NCBI RefSeq assembly: GCF_035961655.1
Contig: NZ_CP108393.1
Location: 5,165,001-5,229,000, forward strand
Origin: Streptomyces sp. NBC_01317
Lineage (GTDB): Bacteria > Actinomycetota > Actinomycetes > Streptomycetales > Streptomycetaceae
Reading direction: 5' to 3'
Length of the DNA stretch: 64,000 bases
Shown here: positions 1 to 9,894 of the stretch, piece by piece
Layout of the letters: each line of letters opens with the position of its first letter
Numbering within the stretch: position 1 is the stretch's first letter
The notes under the pieces: model-generated
Databases searched by the model: none
Told to the model about the DNA's origin: nothing
What the model saw: only the letters and a program-made list of their open reading frames with translations
Position numbers and translations under genes: made by a program

Positions 1-210
1 GAGCGCGGCGGCGGAGGCGCGGATGCCGGCCACGTCGAGCAGGGCGATCACGGGCTGGTCCTCGGTGAGCAGCCCTTGTGCGACGGCGGCCCGCACGGCA
101 CGGTCGCGCCGGGCGGGCGCGTCACCGTCCCGGTCCCGATCGCTGTCCCGGCCGTGGTGGTGGTCGCTGTCCTGATCGTGGTCGTGGTCGTTCTCGCGGT
201 CCAGGCCCAT
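1..210 (-). CDS. N-terminal part of a possible PLP-dependent decarboxylase (runs off the window)
   Basis: A 70-codon reading frame opens at an ATG at 210 and is still open at the left edge. The first 35 residues are a low-complexity tail rich in Asp, His and Arg. After that comes RDRAVRAAVAQGLL and then VIALLDVAGIRASAAAL. From memory this second part resembles the start of fold-type III PLP decarboxylases of the diaminopimelate/ornithine type, but no catalytic residue is inside the window. It diverges from the hut operon across a 192-nt gap. The function is tentative; the reading frame is reasonably safe. Confidence 0.5.
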   Translation of the reverse strand, partial: MGLDRENDHDHDQDSDHHHGRDSDRDRDGDAPARRDRAVRAAVAQGLLTEDQPVIALLDVAGIRASAAAL

Positions 211-297
211 GGATGCCAGCCAATCATCGTTGTCGGCCGCTTGCCGTCGATTTGCGGTCGATCTGCCCCCGATCGGGCCGCGTGCGCCCCGCGCCTG

Positions 298-334
298 TTG
301 ACTACAACTATTCATCCGTCCAGGATGTGAATAG
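298..334 (+). promoter_or_regulatory. hut operon promoter with overlapping inverted repeat
   Basis: TTGACT (298-303), a 17-nt spacer and CAGGAT (321-326) give a near-consensus vegetative (HrdB-type) promoter for the hut operon. A perfect 7-bp inverted repeat, CTATTCA (308-314) and TGAATAG (328-334), straddles the spacer and the -10 box. A repressor bound there would block transcription, so histidine- or urocanate-responsive control is likely, but no regulator gene is identifiable nearby. Confidence 0.7.
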
Positions 335-402
335 ATCGGCCAACATGACGTGCACGGCCCACGCGATCCACTGTGCACCACCCCCATGGAGGAGGCACCG
401 CC

Positions 403-2133
403 ATGTCAGGACCCCGCCCCGTACGGGCAGCGCGCGGTACGGAACTGAGCGCCCTGGGATGGCAGCAGGAGGCCGCCCTCCGCATGCTCCAGAACAACCT
501 CGACCCCGAGGTCGCCGAACACCCCGACCAGCTCGTCGTGTACGGCGGCACGGGCAAGGCGGCCCGTGACTGGCGCTCCTTCGACGCCATGGTCCGTACG
601 CTGCGCACGCTCAAGCAGGACGAGACGATGCTCGTCCAGTCCGGCCGCCCGGTGGGCGTGATGCAGACCCACGAGTGGGCGCCCCGGGTGCTGCTGGCCA
701 ACTCCAACCTGGTGGGGGACTGGGCGAACTGGGAGGAGTTCCGGCGCCTGGAGGCCCTCGGGCTCACCATGTACGGGCAGATGACGGCCGGTTCGTGGAT
801 CTACATCGGGACCCAGGGCATCCTCCAGGGCACGTACGAGACGTTCGCCGCCGTCGCCGCCAAGAAGTTTGGTGGCACGCTCGCCGGGACGATCACCCTC
901 ACCGCCGGTCTCGGCGGCATGGGCGGCGCCCAGCCGCTCGCCGTGACCATGAACGATGGCGTCGTCATCTGTATCGACTGCGACCCGCGCGCCATCGAGC
1001 GCCGGATCGAGCACCGCTACCTGGACGTGAAGGCCGACAGCCTCGCCCATGCCCTCCAGCTGGCGACCGAGGCCCGCGACGCGCGCCGCCCGCTCTCCAT
1101 CGGGCTGCTGGGCAACGCGGCCGAACTGCTGCCCCGCATGCTCGCCGAGGGCGCCCCGATCGACATCGTCACGGACCAGACCTCCGCGCACGACCCGCTC
1201 GCCTACCTCCCGCTCGGCGTCGACTTCGACGACATGGCCGCGTACGCCGCCGAGAAGCCCGCCGACTTCACCCTGCGTGCCCGCGAGTCGATGGCCCGGC
1301 ACGTCGAGGCCATGGTCGGCTTCATGGACGCGGGCGCCGAGGTCTTCGACTACGGCAACTCCATCCGGGGCGAGGCCCGACTCGCCGGGTACGAGCGGGC
1401 CTTCGCCTTCCCCGGCTTCGTACCGGCCTACATCAGGCCGCTGTTCAGCGAGGGCAAGGGCCCCTTCCGCTGGGCGGCCCTGTCCGGCGAGGCGTCCGAC
1501 ATCCACAAGACCGACAAAGCGATCCTCGAACTCTTCCCCGAGAACGAGTCCCTCCACCGCTGGATCAAGCTGGCCGGCGAACGTGTCCACTTCCAGGGAC
1601 TCCCGGCCCGCATCTGCTGGCTCGGGTACGGCGAGCGCGACAAGGCGGGCGAGCGGTTCAACGACATGGTCGCCTCCGGCGAGCTGGCCGCGCCCGTCGT
1701 CATCGGCCGCGACCACCTGGACGCGGGCTCGGTGGCCTCGCCGTACCGCGAGACCGAGTCCATGCTCGACGGCTCCGACGCCATCGCCGACTGGCCGCTC
1801 CTCAACGCCATGGTCAACGTCGCCTCCGGCGCCTCCTGGGTCTCCATCCACCACGGCGGCGGTGTCGGCATGGGCCGCTCCCTCCACGCCGGTCAGGTCA
1901 CCGTCGCCGACGGCACGAAGCTCGCGGGCGAGAAGATCCGCCGCGTCCTGACGAACGACCCGGGCATGGGCGTCATCCGCCACGTCGACGCCGGTTACGA
2001 CATCGCGGAGAGGGTCGCCGAGGCGCGCGGCGTCCGCGTCCCGATGCGCGAGGGCGCCCCCGACGAGTCCTCCGCAGCCGGGTCCTCCGCACCCGGGTCC
2101 GCCACTCCTACGACGGACGGCACCCCCGCGTGA
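403..2133 (+). CDS. hutU: urocanate hydratase (urocanase)
   Basis: Second step of histidine degradation: urocanate is hydrated to 4-imidazolone-5-propionate using tightly bound NAD in the cytoplasm. The protein has 576 residues. The dinucleotide-binding stretch GLGGMGGAQ lies near residue 170 and the family signature [10 protein letters not shown] near residue 316. The last ~25 residues are a Ser/Ala/Thr-rich tail beyond the usual ~555-residue length. I chose the ATG at 403 because GGAGGAGG (388-395) precedes it by 7 nt; an upstream in-frame GTG at 373 has no such site. It is the first gene of the operon and overlaps the next gene by 4 nt. Confidence 0.95.
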   Translation: MSGPRPVRAARGTELSALGWQQEAALRMLQNNLDPEVAEHPDQLVVYGGTGKAARDWRSFDAMVRTLRTLKQDETMLVQSGRPVGVMQTHEWAPRVLLANSNLVGDWANWEEFRRLEALGLTMYGQMTAGSWIYIGTQGILQGTYETFAAVAAKKFGGTLAGTITLTAGLGGMGGAQPLAVTMNDGVVICIDCDPRAIERRIEHRYLDVKADSLAHALQLATEARDARRPLSIGLLGNAAELLPRMLAEGAPIDIVTDQTSAHDPLAYLPLGVDFDDMAAYAAEKPADFTLRARESMARHVEAMVGFMDAGAEVFDYGNSIRGEARLAGYERAFAFPGFVPAYIRPLFSEGKGPFRWAALSGEASDIHKTDKAILELFPENESLHRWIKLAGERVHFQGLPARICWLGYGERDKAGERFNDMVASGELAAPVVIGRDHLDAGSVASPYRETESMLDGSDAIADWPLLNAMVNVASGASWVSIHHGGGVGMGRSLHAGQVTVADGTKLAGEKIRRVLTNDPGMGVIRHVDAGYDIAERVAEARGVRVPMREGAPDESSAAGSSAPGSATPTTDGTPA

Positions 2134-3437
2134 GCCCCCGCACCCCGCACCCCGCGCCGCCCGCCCGCGAACCCGGCACCCCCGCCGGGGAAGCGGGGAC
2201 GGCCGGGAACCCGCCCTCCTTCCAGGAGATGTGGCGCGACCTCGCCCCCGTCGGACGTGACGCCACCAGCCACGGCTACCGCCGCTACGCCTGGACCGCC
2301 GCCGACACCGACTGCCGCGCCTGGTTCCGCGCCCAGGCCGAGATCCGCGGCCTGGCCCACGAACTCGACCGCAACGGCAACCAGTGGGCCTGGCTCGGCG
2401 ACCCCCTCGCCGGGGACGCCGTCGTCACCGGCTCCCACCTCGACTCCGTCCCCGACGGCGGCGCCTTCGACGGCCCCCTCGGTGTGGTGTCCTCCTTCGC
2501 CGCCCTGGACGAACTGCGCCGCAGGGGAGCGCGCCTCACCAGGCCCCTGGCCGTCACCAACTTCGGCGACGAGGAAGGGGCCCGCTTCGGTCTGGCCTGC
2601 GTCGGCTCCCGGCTCACCACCGGACAGCTCACCGCCGAGAAGGCGTACGAGCTGCGCGACGGCGACGGCGTCTCCCTGCCCCGGGCGATGGAGGCCGCCG
2701 GACACGACCCCGCCACCCTCGGCCCGGACCCCGAACGCCTGGCCCGTATCGGCGCGTTTGTCGAACTGCACGTCGAGCAGGGCCGCGCCCTCGACCTCTC
2801 CGGCGACCCGGTCGGCATCGCCTCGGCGATCTGGCCGCACGGCCGCTGGCGGTTCGACTTCCACGGCGAGGCCAACCACGCGGGCACCACCCGCCTCGCC
2901 GACCGCCGCGACCCGATGCTGACGTACGCGGAGACCGTCCTCGCCGCCCGGCGCGAGGCCGAGCTGGCCGGAGCCCTCGCCACCTTCGGCAAGATCTCCG
3001 TCGAACCCAACGGCGTCAACGCCATCCCCTCCCTCGTCCGTGGCTGGCTGGACTCCCGCGCCGCCGACCAGGCCACCCTGGACACGGTCGTCGCCGGGAT
3101 CGAGGCGGCGGCCCGCGAGGCCGCCGAACGCGCCGGGATCGATCTGACCGTCGTACGGGAGTCCTTCACCCCCGTCGTCGAGTTCGAGCACGCCCTGCGC
3201 GACGAGCTGGCCAGGATCCTTTCCGGCGCCGCGAAGGGCCCCGCCTCCGTCCCTGTCCTCGGCACCGGCGCCGGGCACGACGCGGGCATTTTGTCCGGAT
3301 CCATTCCAACCGCCATGCTGTTCGTACGGAACCCGACCGGCGTATCGCACTCCCCGGCCGAATCCGCGGCCGAGGACGACTGCCTGGCGGGCGTCCTCGC
3401 CCTGGCCGACGTACTGGAAGGACTGGCGTGCGCATGA
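2130..3437 (+). CDS. M20-family amidohydrolase (allantoate amidohydrolase-like) in the hut operon
   Basis: A 435-residue M20 metallo-amidohydrolase of the allantoate amidohydrolase/N-carbamoyl-amino-acid hydrolase group. Visible metal-ligand motifs are [11 protein letters not shown] (about residue 100), GDEEGARFG (about 146) and ELHVEQG (about 212), with a C-terminal SHSPAE. The GTG start overlaps the hutU stop (GTGA), and its stop overlaps the hutF ATG, so it is translationally coupled on both sides. HutF yields N-formylglutamate and no HutG-type deformylase is present here. I infer that this enzyme may do that last hydrolysis; an unrelated ureido substrate is the alternative. Confidence 0.88.
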   Translation: MSPRTPHPAPPAREPGTPAGEAGTAGNPPSFQEMWRDLAPVGRDATSHGYRRYAWTAADTDCRAWFRAQAEIRGLAHELDRNGNQWAWLGDPLAGDAVVTGSHLDSVPDGGAFDGPLGVVSSFAALDELRRRGARLTRPLAVTNFGDEEGARFGLACVGSRLTTGQLTAEKAYELRDGDGVSLPRAMEAAGHDPATLGPDPERLARIGAFVELHVEQGRALDLSGDPVGIASAIWPHGRWRFDFHGEANHAGTTRLADRRDPMLTYAETVLAARREAELAGALATFGKISVEPNGVNAIPSLVRGWLDSRAADQATLDTVVAGIEAAAREAAERAGIDLTVVRESFTPVVEFEHALRDELARILSGAAKGPASVPVLGTGAGHDAGILSGSIPTAMLFVRNPTGVSHSPAESAAEDDCLAGVLALADVLEGLACA

Positions 3438-4930
3438 CTCAGGGACCGCAGCAGTCGCACGGGTCGCAGGACCGCCGAGCACCGCAGGAGGGGCAAGCAC
3501 CGCAGGTCCGCCAAGCGCCGCAGGACGGGCAAGCACCGCAGGAGTCGCCCGAGCCACCGGACCACCGGCAGGGCCTCCGCGCCACCTACTGGCTGGAGCA
3601 CGCCTGGCTCGACCACCACGTCGAGCCAGGCGTGGCCGTCGAGGTCGCCGACGGCAGGATCACCGCCGTCCGCACCGAGACCGACGCCCCGCCCCCGGGC
3701 GCCGTGGCCCTGCGCGGACTGACCCTCCCCGGGCTCGCCAACACCCACTCGCACGCCTTCCACCGCGCCCTGCGCGGCACCACCCAGGTCGGCTCCGGCA
3801 CCTTCTGGACCTGGCGCGAGCTGATGTACCGCACCGCCGCCCGGCTCACCCCCGACTCGTACCACGCCCTCGCCCGGGCCGTGTACGCCGAGATGGCGCT
3901 GGCCGGCATCACCTGCGTGGGTGAGTTCCACTACCTCCACCACGGGGCCAACGGGACCCCCTACGACGACCCGAACGCGATGGGCGAGGCCCTCATCGCG
4001 GCCGCCGCCGACGCCGGCATCAGGATCACCCTGCTCGACACCGCCTATCTCTCGTCCGGCGTCTCCAAGCGGCGCGGCGGGGCAGCCCCCGACCGCCACC
4101 AGGTCCGCTTCTCCGACGGCACCGCCGACGCCTGGGCCGAGAGGGCCTCCGCCCTCAAGGACAGCCGCCACGCCCGGATCGGCGCGGCGATCCATTCCGT
4201 ACGGGCCGTGCCGGCCGAACAGCTCCCGACCGTCGCCGCGTGGGCCCGGGCCCGGCGCGCCCCCCTCCACGTCCACCTCTCCGAGCAGGCCGCCGAGAAC
4301 GAGGCCTGCCTCGCCGTCCACGGCCGCACCCCCGTGCAGCTCCTCAACGACCACGGCGTCCTCGGCGCCCGCACCACGGGCATCCACAACACCCACGTCA
4401 CCAACGAGGACATCGCGCTGCTGGGCGCCACCCACACCGGCACCTGCATGTGCCCCACCACCGAGCGCGACCTCGCCGACGGCATCGGACCCGCCGCCCA
4501 GCTCCAGCGCGCCGGCTCGCCGCTCTCGCTCGGCAGCGACAGCCACGCCGTCATCGACCTCTTCGAAGAGGCCCGCGCGATGGAACTCAACGAACGCCTG
4601 CGCACCCGCACCCGCGGCCACTGGACGGCCGGCGCCCTGCTCCACGCCGCCTCCGCCGACGGCCACGCGGCCCTCGGCTGGCCCGAGGCGGGCCGTATCG
4701 AACAAGGGGCACTCGCCGACCTCGTCACGATCGCCCTGGACTCGGTCAGGACAGCGGGACCCCTGCCCCGGCTCGGAGCGGAGACCGCCGTATTCGCCGC
4801 CTCCGCCGCTGATGTACGCCACACGGTCGTGAGCGGTCGTCATGTCGTCCGGGACGGGGTCCACGCACAGGTCCCCGACACCGCGCGGGCCCTCGCGGAC
4901 GCGATCGGAGCCCTGTCCCGCCGCGCCTGA
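3434..4930 (+). CDS. hutF: formimidoylglutamate deiminase
   Basis: An amidohydrolase-superfamily enzyme that deiminates N-formimidoyl-L-glutamate to N-formyl-L-glutamate and ammonia, so this histidine pathway uses the deiminase branch. Of 498 residues, the first ~45 are a Gln/Ala/Pro repeat not expected in the family. The metal-binding [11 protein letters not shown] lies near residue 103, VHLSEQ near 280 and GSDSHA near 366. The ATG overlaps the upstream stop (ATGA). The N-terminal repeat is encoded by four exact-period 18-bp units starting at 3481, 3499, 3517 and 3535. Confidence 0.9.
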   Translation: MTQGPQQSHGSQDRRAPQEGQAPQVRQAPQDGQAPQESPEPPDHRQGLRATYWLEHAWLDHHVEPGVAVEVADGRITAVRTETDAPPPGAVALRGLTLPGLANTHSHAFHRALRGTTQVGSGTFWTWRELMYRTAARLTPDSYHALARAVYAEMALAGITCVGEFHYLHHGANGTPYDDPNAMGEALIAAAADAGIRITLLDTAYLSSGVSKRRGGAAPDRHQVRFSDGTADAWAERASALKDSRHARIGAAIHSVRAVPAEQLPTVAAWARARRAPLHVHLSEQAAENEACLAVHGRTPVQLLNDHGVLGARTTGIHNTHVTNEDIALLGATHTGTCMCPTTERDLADGIGPAAQLQRAGSPLSLGSDSHAVIDLFEEARAMELNERLRTRTRGHWTAGALLHAASADGHAALGWPEAGRIEQGALADLVTIALDSVRTAGPLPRLGAETAVFAASAADVRHTVVSGRHVVRDGVHAQVPDTARALADAIGALSRRA

Positions 4931-4968
4931 CCCCCGCCGGCCCGCCGCCGAAGGAGCGCACCTCCCCC

Positions 4969-6171
4969 ATGCCCACGAGCACGCCGAACACCGCCACTAC
5001 GGCGGCGACCACCGCCCTCACCAACATCGCCGGTCTGGTCACCAACGACCCCTCCCTCGGTGACGGATCCCCCATCGGTCTGATCCAGGACGCGGCCGTC
5101 GTCATCGACGGCGACCGCGTCGTCTGGGTCGGTGAATCAAGCAAAGCACCCCCCACTGACAACGCCCTCGACCTCGGCGGCCGGGCCGTCGTCCCCGGCT
5201 TCGTCGACTCCCACTCCCACCTCGTCTTCGCCGGCGACCGCACGGCCGAGTTCAACGCCAGGATGTCCGGCCGCGCCTACACCGCCGGCGGCATCCGTAC
5301 CACCGTCGCCGCGACCCGCGCCGCCTCCGACGCCGACCTGGACGCCACCGTCGCCCGCTATGTCGCCGAGGCCCTGCGCCAGGGCACCACCACCCTGGAG
5401 ACCAAGTCCGGCTACGGCCTGACCGTCGAGGACGAGGCACGCTCCCTGCGCATCGCGAGCGAGCACACCGACGAGGTCACCTACCTCGGCGCCCACATCG
5501 TCCCGCCCGACCACGCCGGCGACCCCGCCGCGTACGTCGCGCTCGTCACCGGCGACATGCTCGACGCGTGCGCCCCGTACGCCCGCTGGATCGACGTCTT
5601 CTGCGAGACCGGCGCCTTCGACGGCGACCAGGCCCGCGCGATCCTCCTCGCGGGCCGCGCCAAGGGACTGCACCCCCGGATCCACGCCAACCAGCTGTCG
5701 TACGGCCCCGGGGTGCGGCTCGCCGTCGAACTCGACGCCGCCTCCGCCGACCACTGCACCCACCTCACCGACGCGGACGTGGACGCGCTCGCGCACAGCG
5801 ACACGGTCGCCACGCTGCTCCCCGGCGCCGAGTTCTCCACCCGCGCCGCGTGGCCGGACGCCCGCAGGCTCCTCGACGCGGGCGCGACGGTCGCCCTCTC
5901 CACCGACTGCAACCCCGGCTCGTCCTTCACCTCCTCGATGCCGTTCTGCATCGCCCTCGCCGTACGGGACATGCACATGACCCCGGACGAGGCGGTCTGG
6001 TCGGCCACGGCGGGCGGCGCGCGGGCCCTGCGCCGTACGGACATCGGCCGCCTCACCCCGGGCGCCCGCGCGGACCTCACCGTCCTGGACGCCCCGAGCC
6101 ACGTCCACCTCGCCTACCGTCCCGGCGTCCCGCTGGTGTCGTCGGTCTGGCGGAACGGGGTACGCCTCTGA
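4969..6171 (+). CDS. hutI: imidazolonepropionase
   Basis: Hydrolyses 4-imidazolone-5-propionate to N-formimidoylglutamate, the step between HutU and HutF. The 400-residue protein has the amidohydrolase metal site [13 protein letters not shown] near residue 78 and the late motif STDCNPGSS near residue 311. It lies 38 nt after hutF in the same direction. AGGAG at 4952-4956 is 12 nt from the chosen ATG, a rather long spacing. The mature homology begins at [10 protein letters not shown], so a slightly later start cannot be excluded. Confidence 0.93.
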   Translation: MPTSTPNTATTAATTALTNIAGLVTNDPSLGDGSPIGLIQDAAVVIDGDRVVWVGESSKAPPTDNALDLGGRAVVPGFVDSHSHLVFAGDRTAEFNARMSGRAYTAGGIRTTVAATRAASDADLDATVARYVAEALRQGTTTLETKSGYGLTVEDEARSLRIASEHTDEVTYLGAHIVPPDHAGDPAAYVALVTGDMLDACAPYARWIDVFCETGAFDGDQARAILLAGRAKGLHPRIHANQLSYGPGVRLAVELDAASADHCTHLTDADVDALAHSDTVATLLPGAEFSTRAAWPDARRLLDAGATVALSTDCNPGSSFTSSMPFCIALAVRDMHMTPDEAVWSATAGGARALRRTDIGRLTPGARADLTVLDAPSHVHLAYRPGVPLVSSVWRNGVRL

Positions 6172-6335
6172 GACCGCCGCTCCCGGAACCGCCCCCTCGG
6201 AACCGCCCCTGAATCCCCTCCCGCCCCACCCCTCCGGTCTCCTCGACGGATCCGTCGCAAGATGGGCGACTGGCACTGTCCCGGCGGGATTTGGGCCGGT
6301 ACCGTCCTCACGAGCGTGCGCCCACGCGGGAGTTC

Positions 6336-7496
6336 ATGGGGGACGTGGACGCGGTGAGGGCAGTGGACCGGGGGGTTGAGTTGGGCGACGTACGCAGTGC
6401 CGCGCGCATCCGGGTGGTGGCGCCCGCGGAGTTGAGTGAGGCGGAGGCGGAGGCCTGGCGCGGACTGCGCGCCAAGTCCGGCGCCCCCGCCAACCCGTTC
6501 ATGGAACCGGAGTTCACCCGGGCGGTCGGCCGGGTACGCCCCCGGTCCAGGATCGCCCTCGTACGGGACACGGACGGGGACAGCGATGGGGACGGGCCCG
6601 TGGGCTTCTTCCCCTACGAGAAAGGCCCGTTGGGGCAGGGCAGAGCCATCGGGCAAGGCGTCTCGGACTGTCAGGGAGCGGTCCTCCGCCCCGGACTGCG
6701 GCTCACAGCAGGTGAGTTGCTGCGCGCCTGCTCCCTCTCCGCCTGGGAGTTCGACAACCTCGAAGCGGGACAGGATCTCTTCGTCCCGGCCGCCGCCGAG
6801 GAGTTCGGATCACCGGTCATCGACATCGGACAGGGGTACGAGGCGTACGAGACGGTCCTGCGCGCCCAGTCGCCCAAGTTCCTCAGGACGACCATGGCGA
6901 AGGAGCGCAGACTCGGCCGCCAGGAGGGCGGGACACGCTTCGTCTTCGACGAACGCGACCCCGGCGCACTGCGCACGCTCATGGAGTGGAAGTCCGCGCA
7001 GTACCGCAGGACGGGCCGCCGCGACCGCTTCGCCCAGGAGTGGATCACCGAGCTGGTACGGCAGTTGGCGGTCACGCGCGCGCCCGGCTGCTCCGGTGTG
7101 CTCTCCGTCCTGTACGCGGCGGACCGGCCCGTCGCCGCGCACTTCGGGCTCCGCTCGCGCACGGTCCTGTCGTGCTGGTTCCCCGCGTACGACCCCGAGT
7201 TCGCCAAGTTCTCGCCCGGCCTGATCCTCCATCTGCGGATGGCGGAGGCCGCCGCCGCCGACGGGATCGGCCTGCTCGACCTGGGGCGCGGCGCGGCGGA
7301 GTACAAGGACGCGCTCAAGACCGGCGCGCTGCGCGTGTACGAGGGCTCGTCCGTACGGCCGGGACCCCGGGCGGCGATCTCCTGGCTGGGCCGCGAACCG
7401 GCCCGCCGCGCGCACAGTTTCGTACGGAACCGGCCCAGGCTGGCCGGTTACGCGCAGCGGACCCTGAACCAGGTGGGCCGCCTGCGTGACCGGTGA
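6336..7496 (+). CDS. CelD/BcsL-like GNAT acetyltransferase of polysaccharide biosynthesis
   Basis: A 386-residue protein of the family often annotated as GNAT or cellulose-biosynthesis protein CelD/BcsL. The C-terminal half has the typical pattern VAAHFGLRSRTVLSCWFPAYD, with GLILHLRM and LLDLGRGAAEYKDALKTGA after it, as in Fem/GNAT-type acyltransferases. It opens a row of glycan genes and is followed 30 nt later by a glycosyltransferase, so acylation of a surface glycan or its precursor is the likely job. The ATG at 6336 has only a close GGGAG upstream; a GTG at 6354 is an alternative. Confidence 0.75.
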   Translation: MGDVDAVRAVDRGVELGDVRSAARIRVVAPAELSEAEAEAWRGLRAKSGAPANPFMEPEFTRAVGRVRPRSRIALVRDTDGDSDGDGPVGFFPYEKGPLGQGRAIGQGVSDCQGAVLRPGLRLTAGELLRACSLSAWEFDNLEAGQDLFVPAAAEEFGSPVIDIGQGYEAYETVLRAQSPKFLRTTMAKERRLGRQEGGTRFVFDERDPGALRTLMEWKSAQYRRTGRRDRFAQEWITELVRQLAVTRAPGCSGVLSVLYAADRPVAAHFGLRSRTVLSCWFPAYDPEFAKFSPGLILHLRMAEAAAADGIGLLDLGRGAAEYKDALKTGALRVYEGSSVRPGPRAAISWLGREPARRAHSFVRNRPRLAGYAQRTLNQVGRLRDR

Positions 7497-7526
7497 CCAC
7501 GGCGGAGCAGACGGGGGGAGTGAGCG

Positions 7527-8930
7527 GTGCCCGACCGAACACGTACACCGGACACGATGACCGAGGGGGCGGCGGTGGGCGCCGAACTGCCCGACCTGCC
7601 GCCGCTCGCGGTCGCCGAGATCGATCTCGACGGCCCCGACGGGGAGGTGTTGTCGCTGAGGCCGGCGCCCGGCGGCCCGCCGCTGGGCGAGGGCGGGGTG
7701 TACGCGCTCGTACGACTCCGGGGCCGCCCGGCCGCGACCGTCCTCGCCCACGTGCGCGCCGGTGAGGACGCGGCGGAGGTGCTCGCGGCGGCGTTCCGCG
7801 CCGAGTGGGCCGTACGGAAGCGGCACAACGCGCAGGGCCGGTCCGTCGAACACCGGGCGCGCGCCGAGCCCGTACCCCCGCCGTGTGCCGAGCGCCCCAC
7901 CCCGCCGCTTCCCCGCGCCACCGTCGTCGTCGCCACGCGCGAGCGCGCCGCGCGGCTCGCCCGCGCGCTGGACTCCCTCCTCGCCCAGGACCACCCGGAC
8001 TTCCAGGTCCTCGTCGTCGACAACGCGCCCGTCACCACCGCCACCCGCGACCTCGTCCAGGGACGTTACGCGGGCCGCGTCGACTACGTCCTGGAGCCGG
8101 TCCCGGGCCTGGCCACCGCCCACAACCGGGGCATCGCCGCCGCGCGGGGGGAGGTGCTCGCCTTCACCGACGACGACGTCATCGCCGATCCGCACTGGCT
8201 CACCGCCCTCACCGAGCCCTTCGCCGCCGACCCCCGCCTCGGCTGCACCACCGGCCTGATCCTCCCGGCCCGGCTCACCACCCCCGCCCAGATCCTGCTG
8301 GAGAGCCACGGCGGCTTCGCCAAGGGCTTCACACCACGGCTGTACGACCCGGCCGCGCCGCCCTCCGACGAACCGCTCTTCCCCTTCACCGCGGGCAGCT
8401 TCGGCTCGGGCGCCAACATGGCCTTCCGCGCCCAAGTCCTCGCCTCCGTAGGCGGATTCGACCCCGCCACCGGCACCGGAACACCCGCCAGAGGCGGCGA
8501 CGACCTCTACGCCTTCGTCCGGGTCCTGAGCGCGGGACACCGCCTGCGGTACACGCCGGGGGCGCTCGTCTGGCACCACCACCGGGAGACCTGGCAGGAC
8601 TTGAGGAATCAGGCATACGGATACGGCGTCGGCCTCACCGCGTACCTCACCGCGCTCCTGGTCCGTCGCCCCGCGCTACTGCCCTCGCTCGTGCGGAAGT
8701 TGCCGCGCGGCCTCGCCCATGCCCGGGCGATCACCGCGTACCGGGCGGGGCCGGACGGGGGAGTGACCCCCGGCGCCCCACCGAACGGCACCGGCAGCGC
8801 GCCCGGCGCCCACGGCGCCCAGGCCCATCCCTGGCCGCGCAGCCTGTCGCGGCTGGAGCGCCGGGGGATGCTCCACGGCCCCCTCGGCTACCTCAAGGCG
8901 CGCCTGCGGCAGCGCGGGAGCAGGCCATGA
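7527..8930 (+). CDS. family 2 glycosyltransferase
   Basis: A 467-residue protein with a GT-A catalytic domain from about residue 130: PRATVVVATRERAARL, then LVVDNAP, the metal/nucleotide-binding AFTDDDV and the acceptor-side GGDD. The first ~125 residues are an extra N-terminal region I do not recognise. No membrane anchor is obvious. GTG at 7527 follows GGGGGGAG (7513-7520) by 6 nt. The stop codon overlaps the deacetylase ATG, so the two are translationally coupled, consistent with one polysaccharide operon. Confidence 0.85.
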   Translation: MPDRTRTPDTMTEGAAVGAELPDLPPLAVAEIDLDGPDGEVLSLRPAPGGPPLGEGGVYALVRLRGRPAATVLAHVRAGEDAAEVLAAAFRAEWAVRKRHNAQGRSVEHRARAEPVPPPCAERPTPPLPRATVVVATRERAARLARALDSLLAQDHPDFQVLVVDNAPVTTATRDLVQGRYAGRVDYVLEPVPGLATAHNRGIAAARGEVLAFTDDDVIADPHWLTALTEPFAADPRLGCTTGLILPARLTTPAQILLESHGGFAKGFTPRLYDPAAPPSDEPLFPFTAGSFGSGANMAFRAQVLASVGGFDPATGTGTPARGGDDLYAFVRVLSAGHRLRYTPGALVWHHHRETWQDLRNQAYGYGVGLTAYLTALLVRRPALLPSLVRKLPRGLAHARAITAYRAGPDGGVTPGAPPNGTGSAPGAHGAQAHPWPRSLSRLERRGMLHGPLGYLKARLRQRGSRP

Positions 8931-9757
8931 GCGGAGGCGGTACGCGCACCACCCAACCGATACCCGTCCTCCTCTACCACGCCGTGACGGACCACCCACC
9001 TCCGTGGATCGCCGAATTCACCGTCGCACCACAGGACTTCGCGGCGCAGCTGGACGCCGTGGCGGCCAGTGGCCGTACGCCCGTGCCGATCAGCGCGCTC
9101 GTCCGCCACCTCGTGGACGGCCGCCCCCTGCCGTCCCGGCCCGTCGTCCTCACCTTCGACGACGGCTTCGCAGACCTGCCGGGCCCCACGGCCGAGGCGC
9201 TCGCCGCCCGCCATCTGCCCGCGACCGCGTACCTGACCACCGGGGCCATCACCCCGGGCCGCGTCAGCCTCCTCCCGCCGGCCCCGATGATGCGGTTGGC
9301 GCAGGCGCCGCGACTGGAGTCGTACGGGATCGAGGTGGGGGCGCACACCGTCACCCACCCCCAGCTGGACACGCTCCCCGCCCGCGAGCTGCACCGCGAA
9401 CTCCGCGATTCCAAGCTTGCGTTGGAGGACGTCCTCGGCCACGAGGTGGCGCACCTCGCCTATCCGCACGGCTACAACAGCCCTGCTGTACGGCGCGCGT
9501 CCGCCGCTGCCGGGTACGCCTCGGCCGTCGCCGTACGGCACGCGCTCTCCTCGTACCGCGACGAGTCGTACCGCATCGCCCGGCTCATTTTGCGCCGCCG
9601 GCATACCGTGCGGGACGTCGAGCGGTGGATGGACGGCAGACCGGCGGAGGGGGAGAGGGTGCGGGTCGCGCCGTTCGACGACACGCTGCCCACGCTGGGG
9701 TGGCGGCTGTACCGCAGGGCGCGGGGGCGCCTGCGCGGACCGGAGTTCGCGGGGTAG
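8927..9757 (+). CDS. polysaccharide deacetylase (NodB-like, CE4)
   Basis: A 276-residue carbohydrate esterase 4 protein that removes N- or O-acetyl groups from glycans. The NodB motifs are present: TFDDG near residue 77, the metal-ligand HTVTHPQLD near 143 and LAYPHG near 180. There is no clear signal peptide, so it may act on cytoplasmic or lipid-linked precursors, or the export signal is not recognisable. The start overlaps the glycosyltransferase stop (ATGA). Its pairing with an acyltransferase suggests adjustable acylation of the product. Confidence 0.85.
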   Translation: MSGGGTRTTQPIPVLLYHAVTDHPPPWIAEFTVAPQDFAAQLDAVAASGRTPVPISALVRHLVDGRPLPSRPVVLTFDDGFADLPGPTAEALAARHLPATAYLTTGAITPGRVSLLPPAPMMRLAQAPRLESYGIEVGAHTVTHPQLDTLPARELHRELRDSKLALEDVLGHEVAHLAYPHGYNSPAVRRASAAAGYASAVAVRHALSSYRDESYRIARLILRRRHTVRDVERWMDGRPAEGERVRVAPFDDTLPTLGWRLYRRARGRLRGPEFAG

Positions 9758-9894
9758 TACGGTCCGCGCGCACCCCAACTCCCTTGTGCAACAGGGGCGT
9801 ACGAGAACAACACAAACACGATGACGGTTCTTATACTTCGCTTCAGGGACAGCGGCGTGACGGCCGCGACCACATCTGTGGGGGGAGTCGCACT

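Noticed and set aside
2285..4864. Long minus-strand frame antisense to the hut genes
   Set aside because: No start signal, low-complexity Gly/Ala/Arg content and no domain, while the opposite strand encodes recognisable enzymes.
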